The notes beneath the pieces were generated by a model, which made no database searches, was not told the DNA's origin, and worked only from the letters and a program-made list of their open reading frames with translations. A DNA stretch of 64,000 nt from Octadecabacter ascidiaceicola (GTDB lineage Bacteria > Pseudomonadota > Alphaproteobacteria > Rhodobacterales > Rhodobacteraceae), in the NCBI RefSeq assembly GCF_900185015.1, contig NZ_FXYD01000002.1:613145-677144 (forward strand), given 5' to 3'. The translations under genes and the position numbers were made by a program. Below are positions 8,600 to 17,067 of the stretch, piece after piece; within the stretch, counting starts at the first letter, position 1, and each line of letters opens with the position of its first letter.

Positions 8600-9420
8600 G
8601 CCCGAGCCGGGCAGGCATTGGCGCCCGCGCGACCAGCGCTCACGTTGTGAGCAACGGCCGCGCTGTGACGGCCTCCCGAAGCCTGCCCGAAGAGGTGCCC
8701 GTGGCATTGGTCTACAACGGCACGACCCAAGCGGTGATGATGGCCACGCCCTGTGATCTGGAAGATTTCGGGCGCGGTTTTACACGCACCGAAGGCTGGG
8801 GCGAGGTCGACAGCGTTGAAGTCGTCCCCCATGAAAACGGTGTCGAAGTCCAAATGTGGCTGCCCGAAGATCGGGCCGAGGCGCTGGCGTCGCGACGCCG
8901 CGCAATGTCGGGGCCTGTGGGGTGCGGGCTTTGCGGCATCGACAGCCTCGATCAGGCCGTGCGGGACGTGCACGCAGTTGAAGCAAACCTAACGCTAACC
9001 CCAGAAAACATCGCCAAAGCCATGCGCAGCTTGCGGGCAGGGCAAGCCTTACACGATAAAACCCGCGCCGTGCATGGTGCAGGTTTTTATATCCCAGATC
9101 AGGGACTTGCGGAAATCCGCGAAGATGTTGGCCGTCACAACGCGCTGGACAAACTCATCGGCGCTACACCCGATTGCAGCCTTGGCGCGATCACGCTGAC
9201 CTCTCGTGTGTCCGTTGAAATGGTGCAAAAATCTGCGATGGCTGGAGCGCCTGTAATCCTAGCCGTATCCGCCCCGACAACCCTCGCGGTGGCCACGGCT
9301 GAGGCGGCAAGCATCACACTCGTCGCCCTCGCACGCGATGAAACCTTTGAAATATTCACCCATCCGCACCGCATCTTGGTGCAACCTTCCCAATCCAATG
9401 AGGCCCCCGATGTCGCCTGA
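8596..9420 (+). CDS. fdhD: Formate dehydrogenase accessory sulfurtransferase FdhD
   Basis: A 274-residue FdhD-family protein (called FdsC in fds operons). The CxxC pair that relays sulfur from a cysteine desulfurase to the molybdenum cofactor is C110 and C113 (GPVGCGLCGID). EDVGRHNALDK, a family signature, lies near residue 175. It acts in the cytoplasm to sulfurate the bis-MGD cofactor before insertion into FdsA. The start overlaps the fdsA stop (ATGA) and the end overlaps fdsD by 11 bases. Confidence 0.93.
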   Translation: MSPSRAGIGARATSAHVVSNGRAVTASRSLPEEVPVALVYNGTTQAVMMATPCDLEDFGRGFTRTEGWGEVDSVEVVPHENGVEVQMWLPEDRAEALASRRRAMSGPVGCGLCGIDSLDQAVRDVHAVEANLTLTPENIAKAMRSLRAGQALHDKTRAVHGAGFYIPDQGLAEIREDVGRHNALDKLIGATPDCSLGAITLTSRVSVEMVQKSAMAGAPVILAVSAPTTLAVATAEAASITLVALARDETFEIFTHPHRILVQPSQSNEAPDVA

Positions 9421-9619
9421 AAAAATGACCCGAATGGCAAATCAAATTGCTACTTTCTTCGAAAGCCAGCCCGATGCTGACAAAGCAGGAAGTGTTGCAG
9501 CACATCTAAAAGAGTTTTGGGAACCACGCATGCTGGAAAAACTCGCCACACACATCCAAAGCGGCGGCGAAGGCCTCAGCCCGCTGGCCCTAGAAGCGAG
9601 CAAACGCGTCACAGCCTAA
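9410..9619 (+). CDS. fdsD: Formate dehydrogenase delta subunit
   Basis: A 69-residue protein starting MSPEKMTRMANQIATFF, the usual size and opening of FdsD/NAD-dependent formate dehydrogenase delta subunits. The family is small, helical and needed for full FDH activity, either as a subunit or in maturation. The ATG at 9410 lies inside the 3' end of fdhD; a longer in-frame extension upstream is rejected because it would lie entirely in the fdhD coding region. It is the last gene of the fds operon. Confidence 0.9.
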   Translation: MSPEKMTRMANQIATFFESQPDADKAGSVAAHLKEFWEPRMLEKLATHIQSGGEGLSPLALEASKRVTA

Positions 9620-9661
9620 CCTTCACTTTGCCTCTGTTACAAAAATATCCTCGGGGGTGAA

Positions 9662-9693
9662 TGGCCTTTGGCCAGAGGGGGCGGACAGCCCCC
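9662..9693. repeat. Two adjacent perfect dyads after the fds operon
   Basis: TGGCC-TTT-GGCCA (9662-9674) and GGGGGC-GGACA-GCCCCC (9677-9693) stand side by side in the 194-base space after fdsD. There is no T-run, so a classic intrinsic terminator is not supported. The block resembles dispersed G/C-rich intergenic sequences I know from Rhodobacteraceae genomes. It may stabilise the operon's mRNA end. Confidence 0.5.
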
Positions 9694-9813
9694 TGACCAC
9701 GCCCGCCGCAGGCGCAAACCCGAACCGTTGCCGCAAAAAGGTCAGGGTTTCCTCGCTTGTTTGCCACGCGTCGCCACCATAATCTGGTGGTTAACAGGCA
9801 ATGCAGGCGGATC

Positions 9814-10770
9814 ATGATCGGGCCCATCCTCAAATCGCTTCGGCGTGAATACATGGACGTGACACTGCGCAACGGGCGCGAGCGTATCGTACGTATCATG
9901 GAACGTCCTGGCCGTTGGATGTCAGAAGCTCAACTCAACGCCCTCACGACTGACCTGCGCACAATTGCCGCGAAAACCCTGAACGAAGGAAACCTTACCT
10001 ACGGTGTCTTTTCAGGGGACCGCGATCGTATGCGCGACACCATAATAACTCTGGTAACGCTTAAAGACGGAACGCCAATCGCCTTCAATGCGCTTGCGGT
10101 CATGACCCTTGAGACGAAACCCGAACCCGTAGATGTGCTGCACCTCGGACTTGTCATGGTCGACCCTGATCAGCGCTCCGGTGGCCTGTCATGGGTACTC
10201 TATGGTCTCACGTGTTTCCTGCTATTTGTCCGTAACCAGTTTCGCCCTTTGTGGATTTCAAATGTCACGCAGGTTCCCGCGGTCGTTGGCATGGTTTCCG
10301 AAATGTTTTCAGATGTTTGGCCCAAACCAAATGCAGAGCGGCGAACACTAAACCACCTCCTGATGGCACGCCGAATTATGGGCAATCATCGCCATGTTTT
10401 TGGTGTTGGTCAGGATGCAGAGTTCGACGAAACGCGCTTTGTCATCGCCAACGCCTACACAGGCGGTTCAGATGACCTAAAGAAGACGTGGGGTGAGGCT
10501 CCCAAGCACCGCGATGACGCTTTCAACGACTTCTGTGTAGCTGAATTGGACTACGTGCGTGGTGATGATGTTCTACAGCTCGGCCGGATGGATCTCCCCG
10601 CGATCCGTCGCTACCTGACACGCGAAGTCCCACGAACCGCGGTTATAGGGGTTTTGTCCACTGCGATCTTCGTTGCACTTCGCCGCCTGATCCTACCCGT
10701 GCTGTATTGGTCAGACAGTTCGCGGCAATTTTCGATCTTACGGCCCGCAAAAGGGGATCGCGATGTTTGA
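9814..10770 (+). CDS. GNAT-like acyltransferase family protein of an E1-like cassette
   Basis: A 318-residue protein. The ATG at 9814 is preferred to an upstream in-frame GTG/TTG region because the additional residues look like translated spacer. The segment LVMVDPDQRSGGLSWVLYG (about 105-123) resembles the acetyl-CoA binding motif of GNAT N-acyltransferases, with strands before it that fit the fold. The C-terminus contains a hydrophobic stretch (TAVIGVLSTAIFVALRRLI) that could anchor it to the membrane. It overlaps the E1-like gene by 8 bases and is the first of four coupled genes. Family membership is moderate; the acyl acceptor is unknown. Confidence 0.5.
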   Translation: MIGPILKSLRREYMDVTLRNGRERIVRIMERPGRWMSEAQLNALTTDLRTIAAKTLNEGNLTYGVFSGDRDRMRDTIITLVTLKDGTPIAFNALAVMTLETKPEPVDVLHLGLVMVDPDQRSGGLSWVLYGLTCFLLFVRNQFRPLWISNVTQVPAVVGMVSEMFSDVWPKPNAERRTLNHLLMARRIMGNHRHVFGVGQDAEFDETRFVIANAYTGGSDDLKKTWGEAPKHRDDAFNDFCVAELDYVRGDDVLQLGRMDLPAIRRYLTREVPRTAVIGVLSTAIFVALRRLILPVLYWSDSSRQFSILRPAKGDRDV

Positions 10771-11629
10771 GTATTCCGAATTCACAACGCGAAACATCGG
10801 GTTTGTCACTCAAGCCGAGCAAGAAAAGCTGCGCGATGCGACCGTGTTTGTGTGCGGAACAGGCGGCATGGGTGGTGCCTGTATTCTTGGTCTTGTTCGG
10901 GCAGGGGTCGGCAAACTGATCATCGCAGACCTTGATGAGTTTGAGGTCAGCAACCTCAACCGGCAGGTCTTTGCGTTTGATCATACGATAGATCGACACA
11001 AGGCCGAGGCAACGGCAGATATTGCGCGCCAGATTAATCCGGAAATCGAGGTTGAAGTTCATCACGGCGATTGGACGGATAAGGTTGATACGCTCATTCA
11101 ACGCTCGGTCATTGTCGTGAATGGCACTGATGATCTTGGGGCCTCGTTGCTGCTCTACCGCCGCGCGCGGGCCTTGGGGAAGTCCGTGATTGATGCCTAC
11201 GCGTCGCCGCTTCCATCAGTCTATGTTACGGCCCCGACGGATAAATCCCATGAAGAAAGATTGGGTTATCCTACGGTGGGAACGGATTGGGATAAGGTTA
11301 CGGACGATCAGCGAAGCCAAGCTTTTCTCATGGAATCTGAATGGGTTGTGATTCATTCTTCATCTCGAAACTACATTGATCTAGACATCGTTGGGGACGT
11401 GGTCGCTGGCAAGAGATCACGAATGTCTTTCGCGCCAATGGTCATCACGACCGGCCAATTGATGTGCTATGAAGTTGTAAACGCCGTTCTGGGACGCCCG
11501 CATGGAACCGACAACCGCGGTTACTTTTTCAATCCTTATAAAGCGCGCGCAGAACGTCCGAAGCCAGCGATTGTTGCAGCGATAATGCGCCCCCTCGTTC
11601 GTAAGTTTTTGAATGGGCTGATGAAATGA
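10763..11629 (+). CDS. E1-like (ThiF/MoeB superfamily) adenylyltransferase without zinc or thioester cysteines
   Basis: A 288-residue Rossmann protein. The nucleotide motif CGTGGMGG (about 31-38), DLDEFEVSNLNRQ with the conserved arginine, and the downstream HKAEA lysine are those of E1-like adenylating enzymes. Unlike ThiF, MoeB or E1, it has no CxxC zinc pairs and no obvious catalytic cysteine in the C-terminal half, so it may only adenylate a carboxylate. It lies between a GNAT-like protein and, two genes on, a nitroreductase-like protein; ThiF and nitroreductase domains are fused in mycobacterial MoeY (Rv1355c). The start overlaps the preceding gene by 8 bases and the stop overlaps the next (ATGA). 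Confidence 0.75.
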   Translation: MFEYSEFTTRNIGFVTQAEQEKLRDATVFVCGTGGMGGACILGLVRAGVGKLIIADLDEFEVSNLNRQVFAFDHTIDRHKAEATADIARQINPEIEVEVHHGDWTDKVDTLIQRSVIVVNGTDDLGASLLLYRRARALGKSVIDAYASPLPSVYVTAPTDKSHEERLGYPTVGTDWDKVTDDQRSQAFLMESEWVVIHSSSRNYIDLDIVGDVVAGKRSRMSFAPMVITTGQLMCYEVVNAVLGRPHGTDNRGYFFNPYKARAERPKPAIVAAIMRPLVRKFLNGLMK

Positions 11630-12822
11630 CTTTGGCCGCCTCTGACACTGGAAACTTGTTTCTGTCGCTTGCGGCGCTTGCGGGGTTGCTCATCTTGCAG
11701 TCTGTGATCGGTGCGAGAGATCCTTGGGCGCCGTTGAACCGCCGCTTTCTGCTGGGCTTGCGCGCGATGGCTATGCTGTTCGCAGGTCGCGCGTTGCTGG
11801 TTTTGACCGGATGGGAATTTTTCCGATTTTTCATACTGCTAGGAGCAACTCTTATCCCACTTTCGGTTCTTCTTTTGGCCGAAGGATTGCTGCGCAGGCA
11901 TGCACCACAAGGGGTCAAATACTGGGTTATGGGCGGCACAGTGGTGTTCTCAGTTCTCTCTTTCTGGTGGTCAAACAGTATCGATCCACCGAGGCTCATT
12001 GGGCTTTTGGCGTTCCAACTCAGCGGGTTTTTTATCGGTGCATGGCTCGTTCTGACGCGCGACAAGGCGAGCCTGACAGTTGCTGAAAACCAAACCGTTG
12101 AAAGATTAGCCCTTTCGCTATTCCTTTTGGTTCCCTTCGCCGCCGCTGATTTCCTCATGGTCTACTTGGATCTTCCGGCTCAGATTTCGCCGTTGGGCGT
12201 TCTTTTCCTTTGCTGGCTTGCCGTTTCGCTAGGGCGCTCGCAATCCCAACATCGGGCGCCTTTGGTTTCGTTCTTTGCCATCGTTTTGGGGGCGGGGCTT
12301 TCGGGTTTCGTTATCGCGCAGATGGCAGGCATGGATAAAGACGCGACAATCCTGACGCTGTCAGTGATCCTCGCAGCTGTTTTGGTCGCCGTGCTGTTCA
12401 TTGAGGCACAAACACTTCGGACCGAAGAACAGTCGCAAACGCTTCTGCGTCATCTGGCTGAAGATCGATCGCGCGATGCACTTGGGTTCTTGCGGGGGCT
12501 ACAGGTCCATCCATTGGTTGAAGGCGCCGCCTTAATCGAGGCTCCACAACTAAGCGATCTTGATACAAACGTGTTGACGCACATCTTCAAGGTCCGGCCA
12601 GTGCTACGCCGCGCTGATCCGCCGTTTACGGATGGGGCGGAGGGCGATCACATCATTCATTTGTTTAAGATGTTTAACGCGAGCCATATCTTGTTGGCTG
12701 ACGATGCACCGATCACATTGGTCGCGTTGTCTATGCCCGCATTGGCAACATCGCCACGTGCGGAACTTGAATTGGCCGCTGTTCAGCGCATGGCACGCCT
12801 GATGTCGAAAGCAAAGTCATGA
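11626..12822 (+). CDS. Polytopic membrane protein with cytoplasmic C-terminal domain
   Basis: A 398-residue protein I do not recognise. About nine hydrophobic segments fill residues 5-265 (for example LFLSLAALAGLLILQSVIG and ATILTLSVILAAVLVAVLF). A soluble C-terminal region of about 130 residues begins with a charged helix (LRTEEQSQTLLRHLAEDRS). It overlaps the E1-like gene and the nitroreductase-like gene by four bases each, so it is made with them. It could be a transporter or membrane platform for the product of that cassette. No catalytic motif is visible. Confidence 0.7.
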   Translation: MTLAASDTGNLFLSLAALAGLLILQSVIGARDPWAPLNRRFLLGLRAMAMLFAGRALLVLTGWEFFRFFILLGATLIPLSVLLLAEGLLRRHAPQGVKYWVMGGTVVFSVLSFWWSNSIDPPRLIGLLAFQLSGFFIGAWLVLTRDKASLTVAENQTVERLALSLFLLVPFAAADFLMVYLDLPAQISPLGVLFLCWLAVSLGRSQSQHRAPLVSFFAIVLGAGLSGFVIAQMAGMDKDATILTLSVILAAVLVAVLFIEAQTLRTEEQSQTLLRHLAEDRSRDALGFLRGLQVHPLVEGAALIEAPQLSDLDTNVLTHIFKVRPVLRRADPPFTDGAEGDHIIHLFKMFNASHILLADDAPITLVALSMPALATSPRAELELAAVQRMARLMSKAKS

Positions 12823-13787
12823 TAACACAAGAGGTTTTTGAACGTTGTGTGATGCGGGCTGCACTGGCCCCAACAGTCCATAACACGCAGCCCGCCCGAT
12901 GGGTGCGTGACGAAAACGTGCTGTCCTTGTTCTGCGATACCAATGTTGGGCTTACCATTGGTGACCCGACGGGACAGGACGCGGCGTTGTCGTGCGGTGC
13001 GGTGCTTGAGGCCATGATACTGGCGCTGTCCGCAGACGACCTATCAGCGGACATAACGTTAACCGGCAATGATACCGCGCCCAATCAAGGGTTGGTGGCC
13101 GTCGCGCATTTAGAATTGAAGTCTGGGACGCAAGACGGGTTGCACGAGCAGCTTGAGAACCGTTTTACATGGCGTGGCCGATTTGCACGCGAGCCGGTTA
13201 AGCTGTTTGGCTGGACGAGAGCGGATGCAAGGTTTGTCATGGATGACCCAGGTCGCGCTTGGCTGGCGGAGCGAAATGACTGGGCCAGTTTGCAGATTAT
13301 GCAGCAGGGCGGCTTTCGCAAGGAACTTGTAGATTGGATGCGGTTAAGCGACACGCACCCACGAGCGGGCCTTGATGGGATGGACCGCGCATCAATGCAA
13401 ATGAGCGAAAGCGAAGCGCGTTTAGCGCCATTTGCCTTGGTGAAATTCTGGAGTTTCTTGAACATGTTTGGCGTCACAAGGCGGCTGACTGCCGAAGCCG
13501 AGGTGACATTAACTGCGCCACTTATTGCTTTGTTTAATATTGATAATAGTGAGAACCAAGTCGACGCTGGACGGGCCTATTTACGCATGTGCCTTGAGGC
13601 ATCACTGCTGGGGTTAGCCGGATGGCCGATGGCTTCTTTGTCCGACAACCCATCAACCAATGCACAAGTTTGTGAGCGCTTTGGAATCGGGGCAGATCGC
13701 CGTTTGGTTCAGGTCATTCGCTTCGGAGAACCAACGGGTGACGCACCACGACGTGCACGACGCCCGCTTAGCGAAGTGATCCGCTAA
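12819..13787 (+). CDS. Nitroreductase-like (Acg-type) flavoprotein
   Basis: A 322-residue protein of the nitroreductase superfamily. The opening ALAPTVHNTQPARW matches the FMN-phosphate loop (SxHNTQPW) of Acg/MoeY-type members, GAVLEAMILAL fits the dimer-interface helix, and the ending ARRPLSEVI is the usual family C-terminus. Members bind FMN and reduce or oxidise small molecules, and some act as FMN storage proteins. It is the last gene of the four-gene cassette. Its stop overlaps the convergent peroxidase gene by four bases. The link with an E1-like enzyme recalls the domain fusion in MoeY. Confidence 0.75.
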   Translation: MITQEVFERCVMRAALAPTVHNTQPARWVRDENVLSLFCDTNVGLTIGDPTGQDAALSCGAVLEAMILALSADDLSADITLTGNDTAPNQGLVAVAHLELKSGTQDGLHEQLENRFTWRGRFAREPVKLFGWTRADARFVMDDPGRAWLAERNDWASLQIMQQGGFRKELVDWMRLSDTHPRAGLDGMDRASMQMSESEARLAPFALVKFWSFLNMFGVTRRLTAEAEVTLTAPLIALFNIDNSENQVDAGRAYLRMCLEASLLGLAGWPMASLSDNPSTNAQVCERFGIGADRRLVQVIRFGEPTGDAPRRARRPLSEVIR

Positions 13788-15103
13788 TCCACTGGCAAGC
13801 CACTGGGAACGCTGTCAGGACGACCCATTGGGCGGTCATCCGCGGTGGCACCTGTTAACGCGTTCAGAAACGCTTCTAAATCAGCGACTTCTGCGTCACT
13901 CAACGCAACCGGATGAATGTCGAGCACCGCCGCTTGCCGCGCCATTTCACGGGTGTCTTGGCGGATCGCGAAGTCTACGCCTCTAAATCGCGGTGCGTTA
14001 GGTAGGGCCGCCATATCGGTGGTCCATGCAGCACGCGTGCTGACAGGATCAGCATGGTGGCGGATCATATCAGCCAACGTCGGGTAGGCCCCGTTGTGTC
14101 CATAAGGCGCGGTGAGGGCGACGTTGCGCAGCGATGGCGTTCTGAAGCGGTAAGCGTCTGATAGCAGGTCCGTTTCACCCATTCGGCCAACGTCGCGGGG
14201 CATCTTGTCGAAGGTCCGCGTGCGGCCGGGTCCAAAGGCTGGCAGGCCAAGGGCGTGAAAGCTTTGGTCCGTGAACAAGGGGCCGGAATGGCAGGACGCA
14301 CAACGGGCCTCACCAAAGAACAGCGCCCGCCCGCGTTCGGCGCTTTCTGGTAGGGGCGTTCCGGTAAGCCAGGCATCATATGGGCTATCGTAGCTGCGCC
14401 ACTCGGTGGTGATGAAAGCGGCCAAGGCGTTTCCGACTTCGACGATTGAAATATCCAGTGGTTCTTCAACAGTATCAAAGGCTTCAAGGAACAAGTTCAC
14501 GTATGTTTCGTTCGCCCTGACACGCGCCGCAACGATTGGCCAAGCTGCGTCGATACGGTCATGGGTGGCACCGGCAATGTCGTTTTCACCGGGGTTCCCG
14601 GCCATCTCGAACTGGGCTGTCAGCGGGAACAGGGCTTGGGCGGCGACGATGTTGTCGAGGCCATGGGGGAGCCATTCTTCGGCGGGTGAATCAAACCCGT
14701 TTCCGAATTGGTCAGAGACCTCAAGACGCCCATCGTGAAACAGCACGTCAACCGAATTATGTCCAATATTCCAAAGACCTGGCGCGTTTCGGGGAATGCG
14801 TTTGCGGATGTCCCCGACAAAGCGTTCTTCGCCAAGTCCAATACCGCCTTCACCAATCCCAAGTGATAACCCATCGCCGCCTGCAAGGTCGTGATGATGG
14901 CATGTTCCGCAGGATATGTTCCTGTTTCCGCTCAATATTTTGTCATAGAAAAGCAGTTGCCCAATCCGCGCTTGCGCTGGGTCGGCATCCACGAAATCAT
15001 CTAAGGTGATCGGGTCAGCCTGCGCCGCGCCAAGGCCCAGAAAACAAAGGAAAATCACGATATGGTTTCTGTATGGTTTCGATATGGTTCGGGTATGGCT
15101 CAT
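13784..15103 (-). CDS. Di-heme cytochrome c peroxidase / MauG-family protein
   Basis: A 439-residue exported protein. The chosen ATG (15101-15103) gives a signal peptide ending GLGAAQA before DPITLDD; the longer in-frame extension upstream is rejected because it would leave the signal buried. Two c-type heme sites are present, CGTCHH (C65-H69) and CASCHS (about 266-270), as in bacterial di-heme peroxidases and MauG. Such proteins reduce H2O2 in the periplasm or oxidise protein partners. The start codon region overlaps that of the divergent Sel1 gene by nine bases, so each promoter must lie in the other gene. Confidence 0.88.
   Translation of the reverse strand: MSHTRTISKPYRNHIVIFLCFLGLGAAQADPITLDDFVDADPAQARIGQLLFYDKILSGNRNISCGTCHHHDLAGGDGLSLGIGEGGIGLGEERFVGDIRKRIPRNAPGLWNIGHNSVDVLFHDGRLEVSDQFGNGFDSPAEEWLPHGLDNIVAAQALFPLTAQFEMAGNPGENDIAGATHDRIDAAWPIVAARVRANETYVNLFLEAFDTVEEPLDISIVEVGNALAAFITTEWRSYDSPYDAWLTGTPLPESAERGRALFFGEARCASCHSGPLFTDQSFHALGLPAFGPGRTRTFDKMPRDVGRMGETDLLSDAYRFRTPSLRNVALTAPYGHNGAYPTLADMIRHHADPVSTRAAWTTDMAALPNAPRFRGVDFAIRQDTREMARQAAVLDIHPVALSDAEVADLEAFLNALTGATADDRPMGRPDSVPSGLPVD
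15061..15100. repeat. Short imperfect tandem repeat at the divergent gene starts
   Basis: Four imperfect units of about ten bases built on tATGGTTTCg (TATGGTTTCT, GTATGGTTTC, GATATGGTTC, GGGTATGGCT). The array codes for the n-region of the peroxidase signal peptide on one strand and supplies in-frame ATG codons upstream of the Sel1 gene on the other. Confidence 0.6.
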
Positions 15104-15574
15104 GCAGTCATCTTGGCTGTTGGGCTGGCCGTGGCAAGCCCCATGTCGGCTGCCGACTTGGAAGACGCGCGGGATTTGATGGAAGCGGGCGAATTCGAAG
15201 CAGCGCGTGAACAGTTCGAAGTTCTCGCGCGGTCCGGAAATGCGGATGCTGAAGAGCTGATTGGCGTGATGTATGCCCTTGGCCTTGGCGTTGAGCAGGA
15301 CGATGAACGCGCCTTTGAATGGTATCTGCGGGCGTCGATGAAGGGGCACCCCGGTGCGCAGTCAGGGATTGGCTGGTATTACGAGCTTGGGCGCGGGATC
15401 GAAGCACCGGATTTGGTGCGTGCGTACATGTGGTACGCGCTGTCCGCGATTGGCGGCGACGTGGATGCGCCAGACTCGCTCGAGGAACTGACGCCGCGCA
15501 TGACGTCCGAGCAACGCGCCCGTGCAGAAGTTTTGGTGGATGACTACAAGGTCTGGATGTACCCGTTCCGGTGA
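15095..15574 (+). CDS. Exported Sel1-repeat (TPR-like) protein
   Basis: A 159-residue protein. MAHAVILAVGLAVASPMSA is a signal peptide with a cleavage site before ADLEDA. The rest holds Sel1-like helical repeats: ADAEELIGVMYALGLGVEQD, PGAQSGIGWYYELGRGIEA and a third ending AYMWYALSA. These repeats make protein-interaction surfaces. An in-frame ATG at 15062 would add 11 residues (MVSVWFRYGSG) to the signal peptide and cannot be excluded. The gene runs divergently from the peroxidase with overlapping 5' ends, which hints at shared control. The partner is unknown. Confidence 0.75.
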   Translation: MAHAVILAVGLAVASPMSAADLEDARDLMEAGEFEAAREQFEVLARSGNADAEELIGVMYALGLGVEQDDERAFEWYLRASMKGHPGAQSGIGWYYELGRGIEAPDLVRAYMWYALSAIGGDVDAPDSLEELTPRMTSEQRARAEVLVDDYKVWMYPFR

Positions 15575-16154
15575 GGGGGGAATGATCGAAGGCAGCTATG
15601 CGGACAGAGCCGACATCCGCTTTTCGCGCTTCGCTGACGCAGCATTCCCTCGCGCTTGCGGCGTGCGTTTTTTTGACACAGCGGCGGATTTCCCGTTTGC
15701 GGTCATTCAAAGGCACAGATTTGAGCAGCTTCCAAACAGCACCTAAGCTGCTTTGTGCCGATAGTGTTGAAAAACTCGGGTTTTGGGGGAATTCGAGGAT
15801 TTTATTCGTCGCTCAGGCCGATTGGTCGGCTTTGGCGAGGGGGGGCGCCCAAGTCCGAAAAACTGCGCTGCTGAGTCCCCTCAGCCTCTCTGGATGGCAA
15901 TCCAAACTGACTTTCGCAGATCCTGCGATTCTGCCCGAAAAACACGACCTTCCGATTGAGGCGTTTTTCAAAAAAATCTGCCCGAACTCGAAGTTCGCCG
16001 GACACAGTGAGCTCTTGCTGCAGATGCGCGAATGGCTTGTGTGGATGGCTCCTACGTAGCAGGACATATTTGATCAGGGTCCGACGTCAGCGCTTGTTGA
16101 ACAGATTTAGACAATGGAGGACTTCTGGTTCATCTTTTCAATTGGGAGATAGAG
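15575..16154. other. Gene-free stretch with decayed repeat and IS-end sequence
   Basis: No convincing gene: one ORF runs through (15598-16059) but has no family likeness, no plausible ribosome-binding site and crosses repeat-like DNA. Near 15599-15614 there is TGCGGACAGAGCCGAC, which recurs with one change at 29810-29825, and GCGGTCATTC at 15699-15708 recurs in other spacers. TGTTGAAAAACTC at about 15767-15779 resembles the end of IS5/IS1182-type elements and the similar TGTTGAAAAAGTC near 63847. The 280 bases after it look like the non-coding flank of such an element. Confidence 0.45.
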
Positions 16155-16250
16155 ATGACGAAGAGGCCGAGCACATCGAAAGACGCCGCCGACAAGGTGG
16201 TAGAGAGCATCCGGCGCACGCATGAAAATTCTATGAAGAGCTTTGCTTAA
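16155..16250 (+). pseudogene. IS3-family transposase OrfA, N-terminal remnant
   Basis: A 31-codon reading frame starting MTKRPSTSKDAADKVVESIR. This is the opening of IS3-family OrfA proteins of the type TKRP..SKDAA..VVKDIRR, which normally continue into a helix-turn-helix. Here the likeness stops at about residue 22 and the frame ends after MKSFA. It is therefore the 5' scrap of an insertion sequence. Its end overlaps the 3' end of the convergent lactonase gene by 20 bases, which marks the deletion junction. Confidence 0.6.
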
Positions 16251-17067
16251 TGCGCGGATATGCTTCCATCGCGTTCTTGTAGGAAAATTGCTCTTGAACA
16301 CGGTCGATCTGACCAATTGACTGGAAAACCTCATGCCATTGTTCATAGCTGGATGCGAGATTGACCACAGGCCAGTCACTTCCAAACATGACGCGGTCAG
16401 GGCCAAAAGCTTTGCGAACATGCTCGACATATGGCGTCAGATCTTCGGACACCCAATCCTCGCGGGATTCGGTCACCAGGCCTGAGAGTTTGCAAAACAC
16501 ATTCGGAAAGCCGGCAAGTTCTGTAATCTGCGAGGCCCAGGGCTCGAACGTGTAGTTGCGGATTTCTGGCTTAGCACAGTGATCAATCACCACTCTCAGG
16601 TCGGGGTATCGGGCCAAGAAAGTTTTCAGGTGATCAAGATGACGCGGCATGACCAGCGCATCGAAGGTTAGATTGTGGTTGATCATGGCGGCGACCGCGG
16701 GGCGCAATGTGTCGCGCAACATCCATGTATCGTCCTCAATATTCTGAATCATTGGCCGCAACCCAACAAGTTTGGGATGCTGCGCCAATCTTTCGATACT
16801 GGCGACGGCGGATTGCGCCTCCAGATCGACCCAGCCGACAACACCGATGATCCAGTGATAGTGAACCGTGAGCGAGAGCAGAAAATCGGTTTCGGCTTCG
16901 CTGTCGGCAGCTTGCACGGCAATCGTCCCGTCGATACCGCAGGCCTTCAACATGGGTTCAAGATCTTCAGGCAGGAAATCGCGATAGAGTGGCCCAAAGT
17001 CCGGCGTCAGCCAGCCATAATCACCTCGGTCAAGCTTCCAGAAATGCTGGTGCGTGTCGATCTTCAT
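16231..17067 (-). CDS. Amidohydrolase-family sugar lactonase (L-fuconolactonase)
   Basis: A 278-residue TIM-barrel amidohydrolase (Amidohydro_2). MKIDTHQHFW carries the HxH metal motif, VIDHCAKP the next histidine, and MFGSDWPV the catalytic aspartate. The family includes L-rhamnono- and L-fucono-lactonases; next to an L-fucose dehydrogenase it should open L-fucono-lactone to L-fuconate. The ATG at 17067 overlaps the stop of the dehydrogenase gene (ATGA), so the longer upstream extension is rejected. The last few residues (KQSSS) run into the IS3 remnant, so the native C-terminus may have been changed slightly. Confidence 0.85.
   Translation of the reverse strand: MKIDTHQHFWKLDRGDYGWLTPDFGPLYRDFLPEDLEPMLKACGIDGTIAVQAADSEAETDFLLSLTVHYHWIIGVVGWVDLEAQSAVASIERLAQHPKLVGLRPMIQNIEDDTWMLRDTLRPAVAAMINHNLTFDALVMPRHLDHLKTFLARYPDLRVVIDHCAKPEIRNYTFEPWASQITELAGFPNVFCKLSGLVTESREDWVSEDLTPYVEHVRKAFGPDRVMFGSDWPVVNLASSYEQWHEVFQSIGQIDRVQEQFSYKNAMEAYPRIKQSSS

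Noticed and set aside
15598..16059. 153-codon ORF between Sel1 gene and IS3 remnant
   Set aside because: It crosses repeat-like and IS-end-like DNA and shows no domain or credible start.
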